Origin: JAFDVL01 sp964631865
GTDB taxonomy: Bacteria; Acidobacteriota; Blastocatellia; RBC074
DNA: 64,000 nt
Direction: 5' to 3'
Assembly (NCBI GenBank): GCA_964631865.1
Contig: CAZWAK010000003.1
Coordinates: 1-64,000 of the forward strand
Of the stretch, positions 7,566-16,918 are shown piece after piece. Within the stretch, counting starts at the first letter, position 1, and each line of letters opens with the position of its first letter. Below the pieces are notes generated by a model. That model worked only from the letters and a program-made list of their open reading frames with translations. It did no database searches and had not been told where the DNA came from. Both the position numbers and the translations under genes were made by a program.

Positions 7566-10500
7566 TCATTGCCCGTTCGCGGAGGAGCGGGAATCCGTTT
7601 GGCGACGTCGCGTGCCCGCGCTGCCATCCAGGCGCAGCGGCGGTAATGTTATCACGTCGGCGTTGGTCGTGATTGTCGCGAAGGCTCGCCCGGCGGTCGT
7701 TGCCGTCAAGGCCGGGAGGAACGGGCTGGACGTAGCCGCCACTGTTGTTCCATCACCATCGTTCACACTCACGCGGACGTACACAATATCCGGTCGCCCC
7801 GCCGCGCCGGAAAAATCCTGCTGCAACGAGAAGCATTGTCCCGGCAGGATGGGCGACGCACTCAGCAGGCTCGTCAAATCCACTGCAATCGGATTGCTCG
7901 CGGGTTGGCGGAACGTATCGAAGAATTGATAGGTGATGCGCGTCGGGTTTTTGTTCGCGTCGTAGAGCGAGACGCGCACGCGGAAATCGCCGCGCAACGT
8001 CTCCATAATTACGAGCGGCGTATTCGAAGTGCCCACTGCATTGCCATCGCGCGGGATAATCTGAATCGCAGGCGAAACACGCCCTGTGATATTGGCCACC
8101 GCAGTGCCCGGATCGCCCGCCGCATCCAAAATGATGGGCGGACTGCCGGTGATGAAGTTGAATACGAGGCTGGAGGCAAACGAATCCGGCAAGACTTGAT
8201 TGGCGAACAGCAGTTGATCGCGCGACGCAAAGAACCCGGCGAAGAACGGCAGCGGCGGATTGAAGAGAATGCGGAAGCGCAGCGATTGTCCGCTGGGCAA
8301 TGTGCGATTGATGGAGATGGGTTGCGGCGCGTTGCGATCCGGGTTCGCGGTCGGATTCAACGGAATCTCTGCGCCGGTCGTGGGAACCAATCGCAACGAG
8401 AAATAGCGGCTGTCGTCCAGTCCCGTCAGGTTCGTGGTGTTGCCCGCACGACGAAACAGCGCTGTCGTCAAATTCATCGGCAGGCATCCCGTGTTCGTCA
8501 ACGTGAACGTGCCCGAAGGCGGTGTGGCCGTGCTGCCCGCCGCGACCGGGCCAAGCGTCAAGGCCGTGCCGCCCGCGTCGTAGGCAATCGTGCCGATGGC
8601 CGTGCCAGCTTGTCCTGTCAAGCTGACGCTGGAGGAGTTGTTGCCCAAATTCGCATCAAAGGTCGAACTCGAAACCGTCACGCCATTGGTGAAGGTTATG
8701 TTTTGCCCCTGACACGGCAGCGTTCCGCGCAACGTGAACACGGCTGCGCCCGGCGCAAGATTCGGCGTAGACGCGAAGAACGGATTGCCATCGCGATTAC
8801 ACGAAGACCCCGCAGGCGCGGTGCAAGTCATATTGGCCAGCAAGGGCGAAGGGTCGAAGCGCGCCGAAAGATTGTTCGCCGTGCTTGGCCCGTTGTTGGT
8901 GATCGTGATGGTATACGTGACCACGCCGCCGCTCGGCACGGGGCTGGGCGTAGCGGTCTGCGTGATGGCCAAATCGGCAACAGCATTTACCGTCGCACTT
9001 GTGGCGTTGGTGTTGTTGGCTGCCACAGGGTCTTGTTCTCCGCTAATGACCGTTGCAATATTCGTCGCGGTTACGGAGTTGGGCGGCGTGCCTGCTGTCG
9101 GAATCGTCGGTCTCACCACGATTCTGACTGTTGCGTTTGCGGTCGAAACAATCGTACCCACAGTGCAATTGATTGGCCCCGTCCCCGTGCAAGTGCCTTG
9201 TGAAGGCGTCACCGAAACAATCGTGAATTGTCCGCCAGGAATCGAAATCGCATTCGTCAGCGTCACGCCCGTCGCTTCATCCGGCCCTGCATTCGTCACG
9301 GTCACGTTGTAGGTCAGATTGTTGCCGACAGTGACCGGATTGGGCGTCGCCGTTTGTGTCACGACCAAATCCGCCACCGCATTTTGCACGGCACGACATG
9401 CCGAAAACTCAGAGGTGTTCCCGCTCGCATCGGTCACTGTTGCTGTAATAAATTGCCCGACCGCAATGGGAGGCACAGTCACAGCATAACTGGTGACTCC
9501 AGCGACATTGGTCGTGATGAAGAAACTGGCTGTTATTCTTTCGCCTTCGCCGTTGCCGGAGCTATCACAGGCGGTGTTACGAAAAATATCCAGCCGGAAT
9601 GTGGTGTTCGCCGTGCTGTTGAGCGTGCCGGAGATTGTCGTGCCGGTGGTGCGTGTCAAAGCGGAAGTGATGATAGGAAAGTTCTGCAAATTGTTCGCGC
9701 CTGTGTCACCATCGCCCGGATCATTCACGCTCACGCCTGCCACATCAAGGTCAATGCCCAACACGCCATTACTGTAAATGGAATTCCCTTGGATGGCGTT
9801 GTTGAGAGGCAATTGCGCGCCGACGAAGGTATCACGTGGAGCCACGCGGACGCCGTTGACTCCATTGTTCGCAATCACGTTCCCGGCGACGTCGAAAAAG
9901 ATTCCGCCAATCGTGGTGTTGCTCGCCCCCGTGATCGAGATGCCGGAGCCAAGACCTCCTGTCCCCACACCGTTGCCGAGCGCGCCTGCGCCCGTCGCAT
10001 CCACACCAATGTAGTTCTGCTGAATCACATTGCCGTCCGCCGCTTCCGGGGCAAAGGCTAAGGCGAAATCGCCGTTGACTCGAATGCCATCTCTGAGGTT
10101 GCCGGAGATCACGTTGCGCGATCCAGCGACCGTTCCGCCAATAAAATTATTGATGGCCAGGTCAATGAACACGCCAAAATTGTTCGCGATACTCCTTGTT
10201 CCGGTGGCATCCACGCCGATGTAGTTGCCCAGCACGCGATTCCCGCTCGAAGTATTTTCCTCGATCAGGACGCCCGCGCCGCTGCTGCCGCCAATCACAT
10301 TACGCGCGGCGACGACCGTGCCGCCGACCGTATTGTTCGTCGTTTGTCGCAGGTCAATGCCGAGCAAGTTATTGAGGATGGTGTTGCCTTCCAGCAGATT
10401 GCTGCCGCCGCCTGTCACGAGGATCGCAGGCAAAGCGAACCCTGTGACCGTCAGACCACGAATCGAGGCGTTGCTGCCGTTGATGATGACTGCGCCCAAG

Positions 10501-12098
10501 CGGTCAGTGAAATTTGGCCCGGGGCTAATTGTAATCGTTTGGGTCGCCGGCGCACCGCCTTGTGGCGTGCCGTCAATGCCTATTGCAGTCGTAATCGGCG
10601 GCAAGCCCGAATTCAAGAGAATCGTCTGCGTCCCTGCGCCGATGTTGAAGGTAATCGTGTCTGCCGCCGCTGTCGCGTTGGCTTCCTGAATCGCGGCGCG
10701 CAAGGTGCAAAGCGGTGCGCCCGCCGAAGCCGCGCAAACGCCATCGCCCGGCGTCAGATCAGGCGCATCGGCGGTCGAGTTCACCGCAAACGTCGCTTCC
10801 GGCACAGGCTGCACCACCATTGGCGCAGCGTGATGACGACTGAGTAGCACCAGGCCCTGCAACGCGCTGGCATTCGTGCGCAACGGCATGGCCGTGATCA
10901 AATCCGCTGCGCCGTCCAGCGTTGTCGCGGCACGTTGCGGTGCTTCGTTGTTCGTCACGAATTGCAATTGCGCGCCGTACAACGTGAGCAAGTCATCGTG
11001 CTGACTCGCCGAAACACGCGCCCGCAGCAATTGCCGTGATGTTGTGGTTTCAACTCGTGCGGAAGCCTCAGAAACATACGAAGCCACTTGCCAGCCGCTG
11101 CTCGCGCGAGTGCGCGGGGTTTGACGGCGGCGCTGTTCTGCCGTGCTTTGATAGCTCGCAACAGACAACGAACCATCGCGTGCGAGCAACGCGATTTGTT
11201 CTTGCGCGCCGTCAGTGAAGCGCCCAACCGCCAACGAATCGGCGTCGAATGAAAGCTTTGTGCGGGTCACGCGCGGGGACGACTCACCGCCTTCGAGTAC
11301 AACCAATTCATTGCCTGCGGTCAACGCCAAATCCGACCAGCCATCGCGCGTCAAATGCGCAAATTCCAACGAAGTCGCGGCGTGTGCGAGCGCAAACGAT
11401 TGCGGCTCTGCTCTCCACGCGCCGTCCGCTGCGGTCAACAACAACACGCTCGCGCCCGCGTCCGTCTTGAGCGCCACCGCCAAATCCGCCAAGCCATCCA
11501 CGCGATTGATCTCGCCTGCCGCGAGCGCCGTCACTTCCCCGCGCAACTCCATCGCGACAGCTTCCGCGAAGCCGCCTTTGCCATCGCCCGCGAGCAAGTA
11601 CAACGCCGTGCCAGCGCGGGCGGCAGCCACGACATCGCTGTGTCCGTCGGCATTAAAATCGCCTGTGACGAGGAAGTCTGGCGCGACGGGCAGATTCACG
11701 AATTGACTGGCCGGGAAAAATGGCAAGGCCGCAGCCGTTTGCCGCTTGGGATAAATCGCTTCGACGTTGCCGCGATACAAGCTGAGAAACCCGACGCCGG
11801 CATTCACTGCGCCGCTCAGCAAATCCGGCACACCATCTTCATCGCAGTCCGCCGCAGCCAATGTTAACGGGCGCGCGGACGATGCTTCCAATTGCGGCGT
11901 CGCCAACGAAACCGCGTCACTGAATTTGATGGTGCGATGATTCGTGTGCAATTTGAGGCGCGTGGGTTGTTGCGTTCGCGCAGGCAAATTCGTGGTGCGC
12001 GCGACGAACGTGACAACGCCGCCTGCGACTAATGCGAGTGAAGTTCCGATGAGCAGAATGAGTTTGGTTGTGAGTTTGCTGATGGTACGGGCGAGCAT
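7566..12098 (-). CDS. Giant FG-GAP / CSLREA / beta-helix / DUF11 surface protein
   Basis: ATG 12098 (MLARTISKLT) has AAGGAG 6 nt upstream, so I prefer it to 12128. The product is 1510 residues. After a signal or anchor segment, about 60-390 carries FG-GAP/VCBS-type Asp-rich repeats (DCDEDGVPDLLSG, GDFNADGHSDVV), normally a calcium-binding beta-propeller. About 436-474 is a CSLREA motif (FAVNSTADAPDL, then CTLRAAIQEAN). About 480-820 is an Asn/Gly-rich right-handed beta-helix with NxIGG turns. About 900-1150 holds DUF11 repeats (VVTQTATPNPVTVGNNLTY and a second copy). The last 350 residues are uncharacterised beta sequence. It is probably a secreted adhesin or matrix protein. Confidence 0.88.
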   Translation of the reverse strand: MLARTISKLTTKLILLIGTSLALVAGGVVTFVARTTNLPARTQQPTRLKLHTNHRTIKFSDAVSLATPQLEASSARPLTLAAADCDEDGVPDLLSGAVNAGVGFLSLYRGNVEAIYPKRQTAAALPFFPASQFVNLPVAPDFLVTGDFNADGHSDVVAAARAGTALYLLAGDGKGGFAEAVAMELRGEVTALAAGEINRVDGLADLAVALKTDAGASVLLLTAADGAWRAEPQSFALAHAATSLEFAHLTRDGWSDLALTAGNELVVLEGGESSPRVTRTKLSFDADSLAVGRFTDGAQEQIALLARDGSLSVASYQSTAEQRRRQTPRTRASSGWQVASYVSEASARVETTTSRQLLRARVSASQHDDLLTLYGAQLQFVTNNEAPQRAATTLDGAADLITAMPLRTNASALQGLVLLSRHHAAPMVVQPVPEATFAVNSTADAPDLTPGDGVCAASAGAPLCTLRAAIQEANATAAADTITFNIGAGTQTILLNSGLPPITTAIGIDGTPQGGAPATQTITISPGPNFTDRLGAVIINGSNASIRGLTVTGFALPAILVTGGGSNLLEGNTILNNLLGIDLRQTTNNTVGGTVVAARNVIGGSSGAGVLIEENTSSGNRVLGNYIGVDATGTRSIANNFGVFIDLAINNFIGGTVAGSRNVISGNLRDGIRVNGDFALAFAPEAADGNVIQQNYIGVDATGAGALGNGVGTGGLGSGISITGASNTTIGGIFFDVAGNVIANNGVNGVRVAPRDTFVGAQLPLNNAIQGNSIYSNGVLGIDLDVAGVSVNDPGDGDTGANNLQNFPIITSALTRTTGTTISGTLNSTANTTFRLDIFRNTACDSSGNGEGERITASFFITTNVAGVTSYAVTVPPIAVGQFITATVTDASGNTSEFSACRAVQNAVADLVVTQTATPNPVTVGNNLTYNVTVTNAGPDEATGVTLTNAISIPGGQFTIVSVTPSQGTCTGTGPINCTVGTIVSTANATVRIVVRPTIPTAGTPPNSVTATNIATVISGEQDPVAANNTNATSATVNAVADLAITQTATPSPVPSGGVVTYTITITNNGPSTANNLSARFDPSPLLANMTCTAPAGSSCNRDGNPFFASTPNLAPGAAVFTLRGTLPCQGQNITFTNGVTVSSSTFDANLGNNSSSVSLTGQAGTAIGTIAYDAGGTALTLGPVAAGSTATPPSGTFTLTNTGCLPMNLTTALFRRAGNTTNLTGLDDSRYFSLRLVPTTGAEIPLNPTANPDRNAPQPISINRTLPSGQSLRFRILFNPPLPFFAGFFASRDQLLFANQVLPDSFASSLVFNFITGSPPIILDAAGDPGTAVANITGRVSPAIQIIPRDGNAVGTSNTPLVIMETLRGDFRVRVSLYDANKNPTRITYQFFDTFRQPASNPIAVDLTSLLSASPILPGQCFSLQQDFSGAAGRPDIVYVRVSVNDGDGTTVAATSSPFLPALTATTAGRAFATITTNADVITLPPLRLDGSAGTRRRQTDSRSSANGQ

Positions 12099-12189
12099 TC
12101 GCTTCTCCTTGTCATCTCGTGGGGGCAAGTGGATGCAAGCAACGCCGCTGGGGCTGGCTGGGCGTGCTCGATAAGTCAGTCGGGGCGTT

Positions 12190-12984
12190 TTATTTGGTCA
12201 GGGCAACGAGTTCCGTCACCGCTTTGAACTCGTCCGCGCTGGATTTGATCATGCCAACGTCTTTGGCAAACCAGACATTCGATTTGAAGGTCATATTCAC
12301 GGGCATGTCGCGCCCCATCATATTCATCTTCAGGTTTGAATTGAACGTCATTGCCACCTTGAAAGTATCATAAGTTCCTGCCGCGACGGTCATAGATTCT
12401 TTGCCGAGAATTTCGCAACTGATCGTGATCGTCCCTTTCGGGTTCATCTTCATCGCGGCAATCGGCGCTTCGGTCATCTCGCCTTCGACATCATACGCCA
12501 TCTGCCATTTCTTGCCGACCTGCCATTCGCTGTCGTTCGGAAACGAGATGCCGTTGGTGTTGGTAGTTTTGTATTTGTACTTCAGATTTTGCCCGGCAGT
12601 TAAATTGCCGTAGTCCAAAATCGCCAAACCATCGCTCTGGCACTTCACACCACCTTCAACGGTCACGTTCGTCGCGCCCGCTTTGTCCCTGCCGGATGTG
12701 AATTCGAGCTTTTGCACAAAGCCGTCGCTGGTCAAATTGCCGTACGATTCCGTGTAAGTCGAATTCGGCAGACTGCCGCTCGAATAGGTGATTTTGTAAG
12801 TTTTCTTCATCGTCTCAGTCGCCGGGTAATAAGCGTTGTAGCAACCCGATGGCTTTGTGCTGACCAAACCGCCGCCGGACGTGGTGGAATTGGTGGATGG
12901 AGTTGAGTTCTGACAAGCGGCAAAAATTACGAGCGAACCAATGACAAAGGTGAAAAAGAAAGCGTGTTTGCTTGAGCGATGCAC
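12190..12984 (-). CDS. Putative lipoprotein, TapB/DUF3108-like
   Basis: 264 residues. The signal peptide ends in a lipobox-like FAAC (Cys24), followed by a Ser/Thr/Gly-rich linker as in lipoproteins. GGAGGG lies upstream of the ATG. The mature part is a beta-rich domain with CYNAYYPATETMKKTYKITY, GTYDTFKVAM and a C-terminal YAKDVGMIK-like pattern (here FAKDVGMIKSS). This resembles the TapB/DUF3108 family of outer-membrane-associated proteins, but I rate that match as tentative. It lies between PAAR and the giant surface protein, with its own 156-bp upstream region. Confidence 0.7.
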   Translation of the reverse strand: MHRSSKHAFFFTFVIGSLVIFAACQNSTPSTNSTTSGGGLVSTKPSGCYNAYYPATETMKKTYKITYSSGSLPNSTYTESYGNLTSDGFVQKLEFTSGRDKAGATNVTVEGGVKCQSDGLAILDYGNLTAGQNLKYKYKTTNTNGISFPNDSEWQVGKKWQMAYDVEGEMTEAPIAAMKMNPKGTITISCEILGKESMTVAAGTYDTFKVAMTFNSNLKMNMMGRDMPVNMTFKSNVWFAKDVGMIKSSADEFKAVTELVALTK

Positions 12985-13111
12985 ATTCCCTCCGGTGCGT
13001 TGACCAACCGACCGTCTGCTGCGGCAAGCGGCCTTCAGAATGAACCTACTACTGACTAAAGCGACATTGCTACGCGAAAACAGGAGCCTTTATGCAAGAA
13101 ACTTATAGCCA

Positions 13112-13134
13112 CTCACAAGGCAAACGCTTGTGAG
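13112..13134 (-). terminator. Hairpin downstream of PAAR
   Basis: CTCACAAG pairs with CTTGTGAG (8 bp perfect) 6 nt past the PAAR stop. It could end the T6SS transcription unit. No strong T-run follows on the minus strand, so termination is only a suggestion. The remaining gap up to 12985 shows nothing recognisable. Confidence 0.35.
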
Positions 13135-13140
13135 ATGACG

Positions 13141-13431
13141 TCAGCCGCCAATCATGACCGTGGGGTATCCCATCACGATCACGCCGCCGTGCGCGGTCAA
13201 ATCGCCGATGCGCGCCGCCGGCAAGAACCCGATCATGACGGTGGCCGATCCCTTCACGATGACATCCGGCGGCCCCACACAAGTTGCCATGTCTGTCACC
13301 CGCGCAGCGGGCATCATCCCAATCATCACGGTCGGACAACCGGGCGGCAAAATCGGCCCGCCAACGTGCGGGACTACACCTGTGACCATCGGGCAAGTGT
13401 GCATATCGGTAACTCTGGCAGCTGGTGGCAT
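13141..13431 (-). CDS. PAAR-domain T6SS spike-tip protein
   Basis: 96 residues from ATG 13431 (AAGGA upstream; an in-frame TTG at 13437 also exists). It is a typical small PAAR protein: three similar beta blocks with MPPAARVTDMHTC, MMPAARVTDMATC and FLPAARIGDLTAHGG, each followed by VMIG. His and Cys residues in these blocks normally bind the metal at the cone tip. PAAR caps the VgrG trimer and can link effectors to the spike. It has no extension, so cargo would have to be separate proteins. It is the last gene of the T6SS cluster in transcription order. Confidence 0.95.
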   Translation of the reverse strand: MPPAARVTDMHTCPMVTGVVPHVGGPILPPGCPTVMIGMMPAARVTDMATCVGPPDVIVKGSATVMIGFLPAARIGDLTAHGGVIVMGYPTVMIGG

Positions 13432-13480
13432 AATCAATTTCCTTTCTCTCAGAGCCAGGGCGGCAATTGAAGCGCCTGAC

Positions 13481-14332
13481 TTACTTGACCACTCCCTTCA
13501 CCTGCGCCAATTCCTGCTCGGAATAATTCCGCTCAGGATTGACCGGAAAATTAACCGTGAGTTGGCGCACGGCGACGAAAGTCTCGACCGCCTGATCGCA
13601 CACGCGCCGATAGCGCGTGGCGCGCAGGCTGCCGATACGCAAGGCATTCGCCCGGTCTGACAATAATTTTTTGGCAGAGAGCAGCAGCCGGGCATCGCCC
13701 ACATAAATAAGCTGCTCCAGGGTTTCATATCGTTTGAGCGGCTCCTTGCTACTCAAGTTTTGCAAAAGCGATTGCCGGGCTTTCGGCTCGCCTAACCGCG
13801 CTAACGCCATCCGCACATTCAGTCCTAATTGATCGCGGCTTCCGGTCAGTGTTTGCAGCACGGGGAGCGCCTGCGCCGCCGTCAGGCGTCCCGCCGCCAA
13901 AGCTAATTTTTCCTGGACAATCAGTTCAGGGCTATTTTTCAAATGCTGCAGGATAGCCGCCGCCGCGCCGGGATAAGGCTTCGCGGCTAACTCATCCGCT
14001 GCGGTCAAACGCACATTGACATTCTGGTCGGCCAGCCCTGTCGCCAGCAGGTCAGCAGCCTGCTGGTCGCCGATTCGACCCACACACCGCAGCACCAATT
14101 GCCGCACGCGATAATCCTCGTGCGTGGCCTGTTGGCGCAGTAGGGGCAGCGCCTTGACGCCTTGCCGGGCGGCCTCTTCCACCGCTCTGGGATCGGCTTG
14201 CCGCAGGTAGTTCTCCAACGTCGCCGCTGCGGGTTGCAACGGGGCGGGCGCACCGCGACAATCGCTGCCGACCAGCAGCAAACATAAAACCATCAACCGC
14301 ACTGGCCTGGAAAACAAAGATAGCAGCATCAT
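13481..14332 (-). CDS. Exported HEAT-repeat protein, paralogue of the next gene
   Basis: 283 residues: signal peptide (MMLLSLFSRPVRLMVLCLLLVGS), then HEAT repeats (EDYRVRQLVLRCVGRIGD, NVRLTAADELAAKPYPG). The C-terminus carries RYRRVCDQAVETFVAVRQL and NPERNY. It is a full-length paralogue of the 14349 product except for the added signal peptide, so the two should sit in different compartments. It lies downstream of the metallopeptidase gene and before PAAR. Inferred role: periplasmic immunity or chaperone protein for the neighbouring metallopeptidase. HEAT folds are also general scaffolds, so this is not proven. Confidence 0.8.
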   Translation of the reverse strand: MMLLSLFSRPVRLMVLCLLLVGSDCRGAPAPLQPAAATLENYLRQADPRAVEEAARQGVKALPLLRQQATHEDYRVRQLVLRCVGRIGDQQAADLLATGLADQNVNVRLTAADELAAKPYPGAAAAILQHLKNSPELIVQEKLALAAGRLTAAQALPVLQTLTGSRDQLGLNVRMALARLGEPKARQSLLQNLSSKEPLKRYETLEQLIYVGDARLLLSAKKLLSDRANALRIGSLRATRYRRVCDQAVETFVAVRQLTVNFPVNPERNYSEQELAQVKGVVK

Positions 14333-14348
14333 ACCTAGTGGCCTCCGC

Positions 14349-15110
14349 TTACCCCATTACGGCCTCGACCCGCAGGCGTTCCTCGTCCAGATAAATCCGC
14401 TCCGGGTCGTGGGGGAAGTCTACGGCGAGTTGGAGCAAAAAGATGATGGTATCAACCGCTTGATCGCAAACCCGCCGATACCGCGGCGCGCGTTTGCTCC
14501 CGATCATCAGCGCCGGATCGGTGTCGCGCAAGAACTTTTTGATTGTGCCGACCAGGGTTCGATCATTGACATACTGAAGGCTTTCAATGACCTCGTAGCG
14601 TTCCCTGGCTAGTTGAGAGTTCAATTGTTCGAGCAATTGCGCACGGCTCTCCGCGTCTCCCAGCCGGGTCAAAGCCAATCGCGCATTGGTAGCGAGTTGC
14701 GGTTCTTCATTCAATAGTTTACTCAAAACCTCGAGCGTTTTCTCGCCCGGCAAATACCCGGCGGCCAGCGCCAGTTGTTCCCGCACCACCTCATCCGGAC
14801 TGGTCATCAATTGTTCGAGCACCGCGCCCGCCACCAGTGACGCGGGATAAGGCTTTTCCGCCAACGCATTGGCCGCCGTGATGCGCACGTTGATATTGGC
14901 ATCAATCAACGCCATCGCCAGCAGGTCGGCGGTTTGCGCATCGGCAAACTGGGTCGCGCAGGTCAGCGCGATTTGGCGGATTTGATAGTTTTCGTGCGCC
15001 GCGTATTTCTGCAACGTCGGGAGGCAGACGAGGCCTAAGCGGCGTGCCTCGTCAACCGCCTGCCAATTCGCTTGTTCCAGCAGAAATTCCAATTGGGAAG
15101 TAATGTCCAT
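14349..15110 (-). CDS. Cytosolic HEAT-repeat protein
   Basis: 253 residues, no signal peptide. HEAT repeats run from residue 1 (LEFLLEQANWQAVDEARRLG) with ENYQIRQIALTCATQFAD, NVRITAANALAEKPYPAS and a conserved tail RYRRVCDQAVDTIIFLLQL then DPERIY. It aligns with the 13481 product along its whole length. It lies 39 bp downstream of the metallopeptidase gene. Possible roles are a cytosolic immunity protein or an effector adaptor; the sequence alone does not separate these. Confidence 0.8.
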   Translation of the reverse strand: MDITSQLEFLLEQANWQAVDEARRLGLVCLPTLQKYAAHENYQIRQIALTCATQFADAQTADLLAMALIDANINVRITAANALAEKPYPASLVAGAVLEQLMTSPDEVVREQLALAAGYLPGEKTLEVLSKLLNEEPQLATNARLALTRLGDAESRAQLLEQLNSQLARERYEVIESLQYVNDRTLVGTIKKFLRDTDPALMIGSKRAPRYRRVCDQAVDTIIFLLQLAVDFPHDPERIYLDEERLRVEAVMG

Positions 15111-15149
15111 AGCTGTACCTCGCGCGCGACCCTAGCCGCGCTTGCGCCT

Positions 15150-16370
15150 TTACGGCAGGCTCGCGCCGCGTCGTTGGACTTCGCGCATTTCCAGATCGGT
15201 TTTGTCATTGTCAAGCTGTTTGATCGTCAACATGCCGCCCGGCGTATCGCTTCCGTAGCCGACATCATCACGAAAAACCCGTAATGGATTCGACGGAATC
15301 ACCCCGGAAGCTAGGCCAAAATCCGTAAAGGCAAACATCAAACGTCGCCGCGATATGACATCTTCGCGTACGACCCGCCCGGTGCCGGGGCTGGCGGCGT
15401 CTTCGACGGTATTGATGTGGATGAATTGCCCGGATGGATCATTCACTAAATTGAGTAAATGCCCCAATTCGTGCGCGATCACCTGGCCGCTTGTGGCCCA
15501 ATCGGCCACAAATAACCCGTAGGTGCGCGGGTTACGCCGCGCACTGTTCGCCACCCCGGCCACCCGAAAGGGCGGCGTACTGTTGTTGCCCGCCGGAATG
15601 GCGTTGGCAATCTGGGGGACGAAAATCGCATTGACGGCGTGCGCCACACGATTGAGCGCCGTCGCTCGATTAAACTCATTCGTTAAGTCATCTACCATGC
15701 CTTGATTGGTAAAGTTCAAGACCCCCGCGCGATCTACTACGGCATCCAGTTGAAAGCGAATACCGTAGGGAAAATAAATCGCATTGGCAACGTCAATAAT
15801 GGCGCGAATCGAAGCATCGGTGCGCGTGGATTGCGCGGGGAAAACCGTGCCGGGGCTTTGTGGATTCGGGATGGCATTGCCATTGATCGTGGGCACATGC
15901 GCTACCGTACGCACATTGACCAGCGGGTTCACAATCACCTGCATTTGATGAATGATCGGCCCTGCCGCCGCGCCAAAACGCACTTCCAAATTCGTCGTCC
16001 CGGAAGCCAGCGCCCGAAACTTCACCATCATCTCTCGCTGCGCCGGGAGTTGCGCATTCGGCGCGGGAACCGTCAACTGGATGATATTCGGCGCGCTCGT
16101 GGTCAGGAACAATGCGCCGCCGGTTTCCATATCTTCGCGGATCAACCGCACGCGCGTTTCCGGTCGTGTGGCGACGGGGACAGCTTCATCTACCCCGGCA
16201 GGCAGGATGGCTCCGCCCACTGCCGTCGGCAGAAAACCCCGATCATCCGGCTCCGGAGCCTGTGCATCGTATGTCCCGGCAGCAACGGTTGGATCGGTGG
16301 CATGCGGTGCGCGCGCAAATCGTACCGGCACGATGCGCTCCCATTTATGTACCAGTTTGGCAATGGACAT
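15150..16370 (-). CDS. HELGH zinc metallopeptidase, candidate T6SS effector
   Basis: 406 residues, no signal peptide. The zinc-peptidase motif is visible: SGQVIAHELGHLLNLVNDP (HExxH, with the third ligand likely in the following FIHIN or later segment). About 110-175 looks like a beta-sandwich. An N-terminal WERIVPVRFARAPHATDP region is of unknown function. The gene is five bases after the peptidoglycan-binding-type gene and is followed by two HEAT paralogues and PAAR. The position in the vgrG-PAAR segment and lack of an export signal make it a good T6SS cargo candidate. I do not recognise a named subfamily; the substrate is unknown. Confidence 0.75.
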   Translation of the reverse strand: MSIAKLVHKWERIVPVRFARAPHATDPTVAAGTYDAQAPEPDDRGFLPTAVGGAILPAGVDEAVPVATRPETRVRLIREDMETGGALFLTTSAPNIIQLTVPAPNAQLPAQREMMVKFRALASGTTNLEVRFGAAAGPIIHQMQVIVNPLVNVRTVAHVPTINGNAIPNPQSPGTVFPAQSTRTDASIRAIIDVANAIYFPYGIRFQLDAVVDRAGVLNFTNQGMVDDLTNEFNRATALNRVAHAVNAIFVPQIANAIPAGNNSTPPFRVAGVANSARRNPRTYGLFVADWATSGQVIAHELGHLLNLVNDPSGQFIHINTVEDAASPGTGRVVREDVISRRRLMFAFTDFGLASGVIPSNPLRVFRDDVGYGSDTPGGMLTIKQLDNDKTDLEMREVQRRGASLP

Positions 16371-16375
16371 AGCTG

Positions 16376-16906
16376 TTATTCCCCTCCTGCATTGCTGACC
16401 GTTTGTCGGACGCGCGGCTGCGTGCGCTGACCGGCCACGGCATCAATGAAGAGCGGATTGTGGTCAGCTTGGAAATTCGTAATCGCCAATTCTGTTGCCA
16501 GGGTTAAATTATCCCCGGCGCGTGCCTGCGTGGCAGGCGTTCCTGCCGCGGGAGCCTCAATGACCCCCGCGTTGTAGCCCAACATGTTCAGCCGTTGTTG
16601 GACGCCGCGCAATTCAGCAATCGGATGTAGCCCGCCCGTTAACAACCGGACTTCGTAGGTGGAGCCTAGAATCTCGACCTGCGCTGTCTCATCCACCGCC
16701 AGGAGAAATTCGATGCGGCCATTGGCGGGCGTTTGGCCGGTGAGCGGTGGGGCCGTGCCGATGCGGATGGTGAAATCCAGCCCTTGAATCCCGCTCCGGG
16801 CATTCGTTCCAGGGAAGCGTTGAAAAAAAAGCCGCACGCGCCGCCGATTCACGGTGTTCGTGCCGCTGCCTTCAGAAACTCGACTCACTGCTCTGCCGTT
16901 TGCCAT
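16376..16906 (-). CDS. Peptidoglycan-binding-type protein in the vgrG segment
   Basis: About 176 residues from ATG 16906 (a TTG at 16912 is also in frame). The first about 90 residues form a beta domain (VRLFFQRF, FTIRIG, GRIEFLLAVDETAQVEILG, YEVRLLTGGL). A PG_binding_1-like helical segment follows (LRGVQQRLNMLGYNAG, then LATELAITNFQADH) with an insertion splitting the domain. It has the same architecture as the neighbouring 16919 gene without the LysM part. It probably sits between VgrG and cargo or aids delivery to the wall. Starts 12 bp after the previous stop. Confidence 0.65.
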   Translation of the reverse strand: MANGRAVSRVSEGSGTNTVNRRRVRLFFQRFPGTNARSGIQGLDFTIRIGTAPPLTGQTPANGRIEFLLAVDETAQVEILGSTYEVRLLTGGLHPIAELRGVQQRLNMLGYNAGVIEAPAAGTPATQARAGDNLTLATELAITNFQADHNPLFIDAVAGQRTQPRVRQTVSNAGGE

Positions 16907-16918
16907 AGACAATGCTGA

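Noticed and set aside
7836..9203. 455-residue plus-strand open frame, very Arg-rich
   Set aside because: Antisense to the giant surface protein; the composition is that of a shadow frame and no domain is seen.
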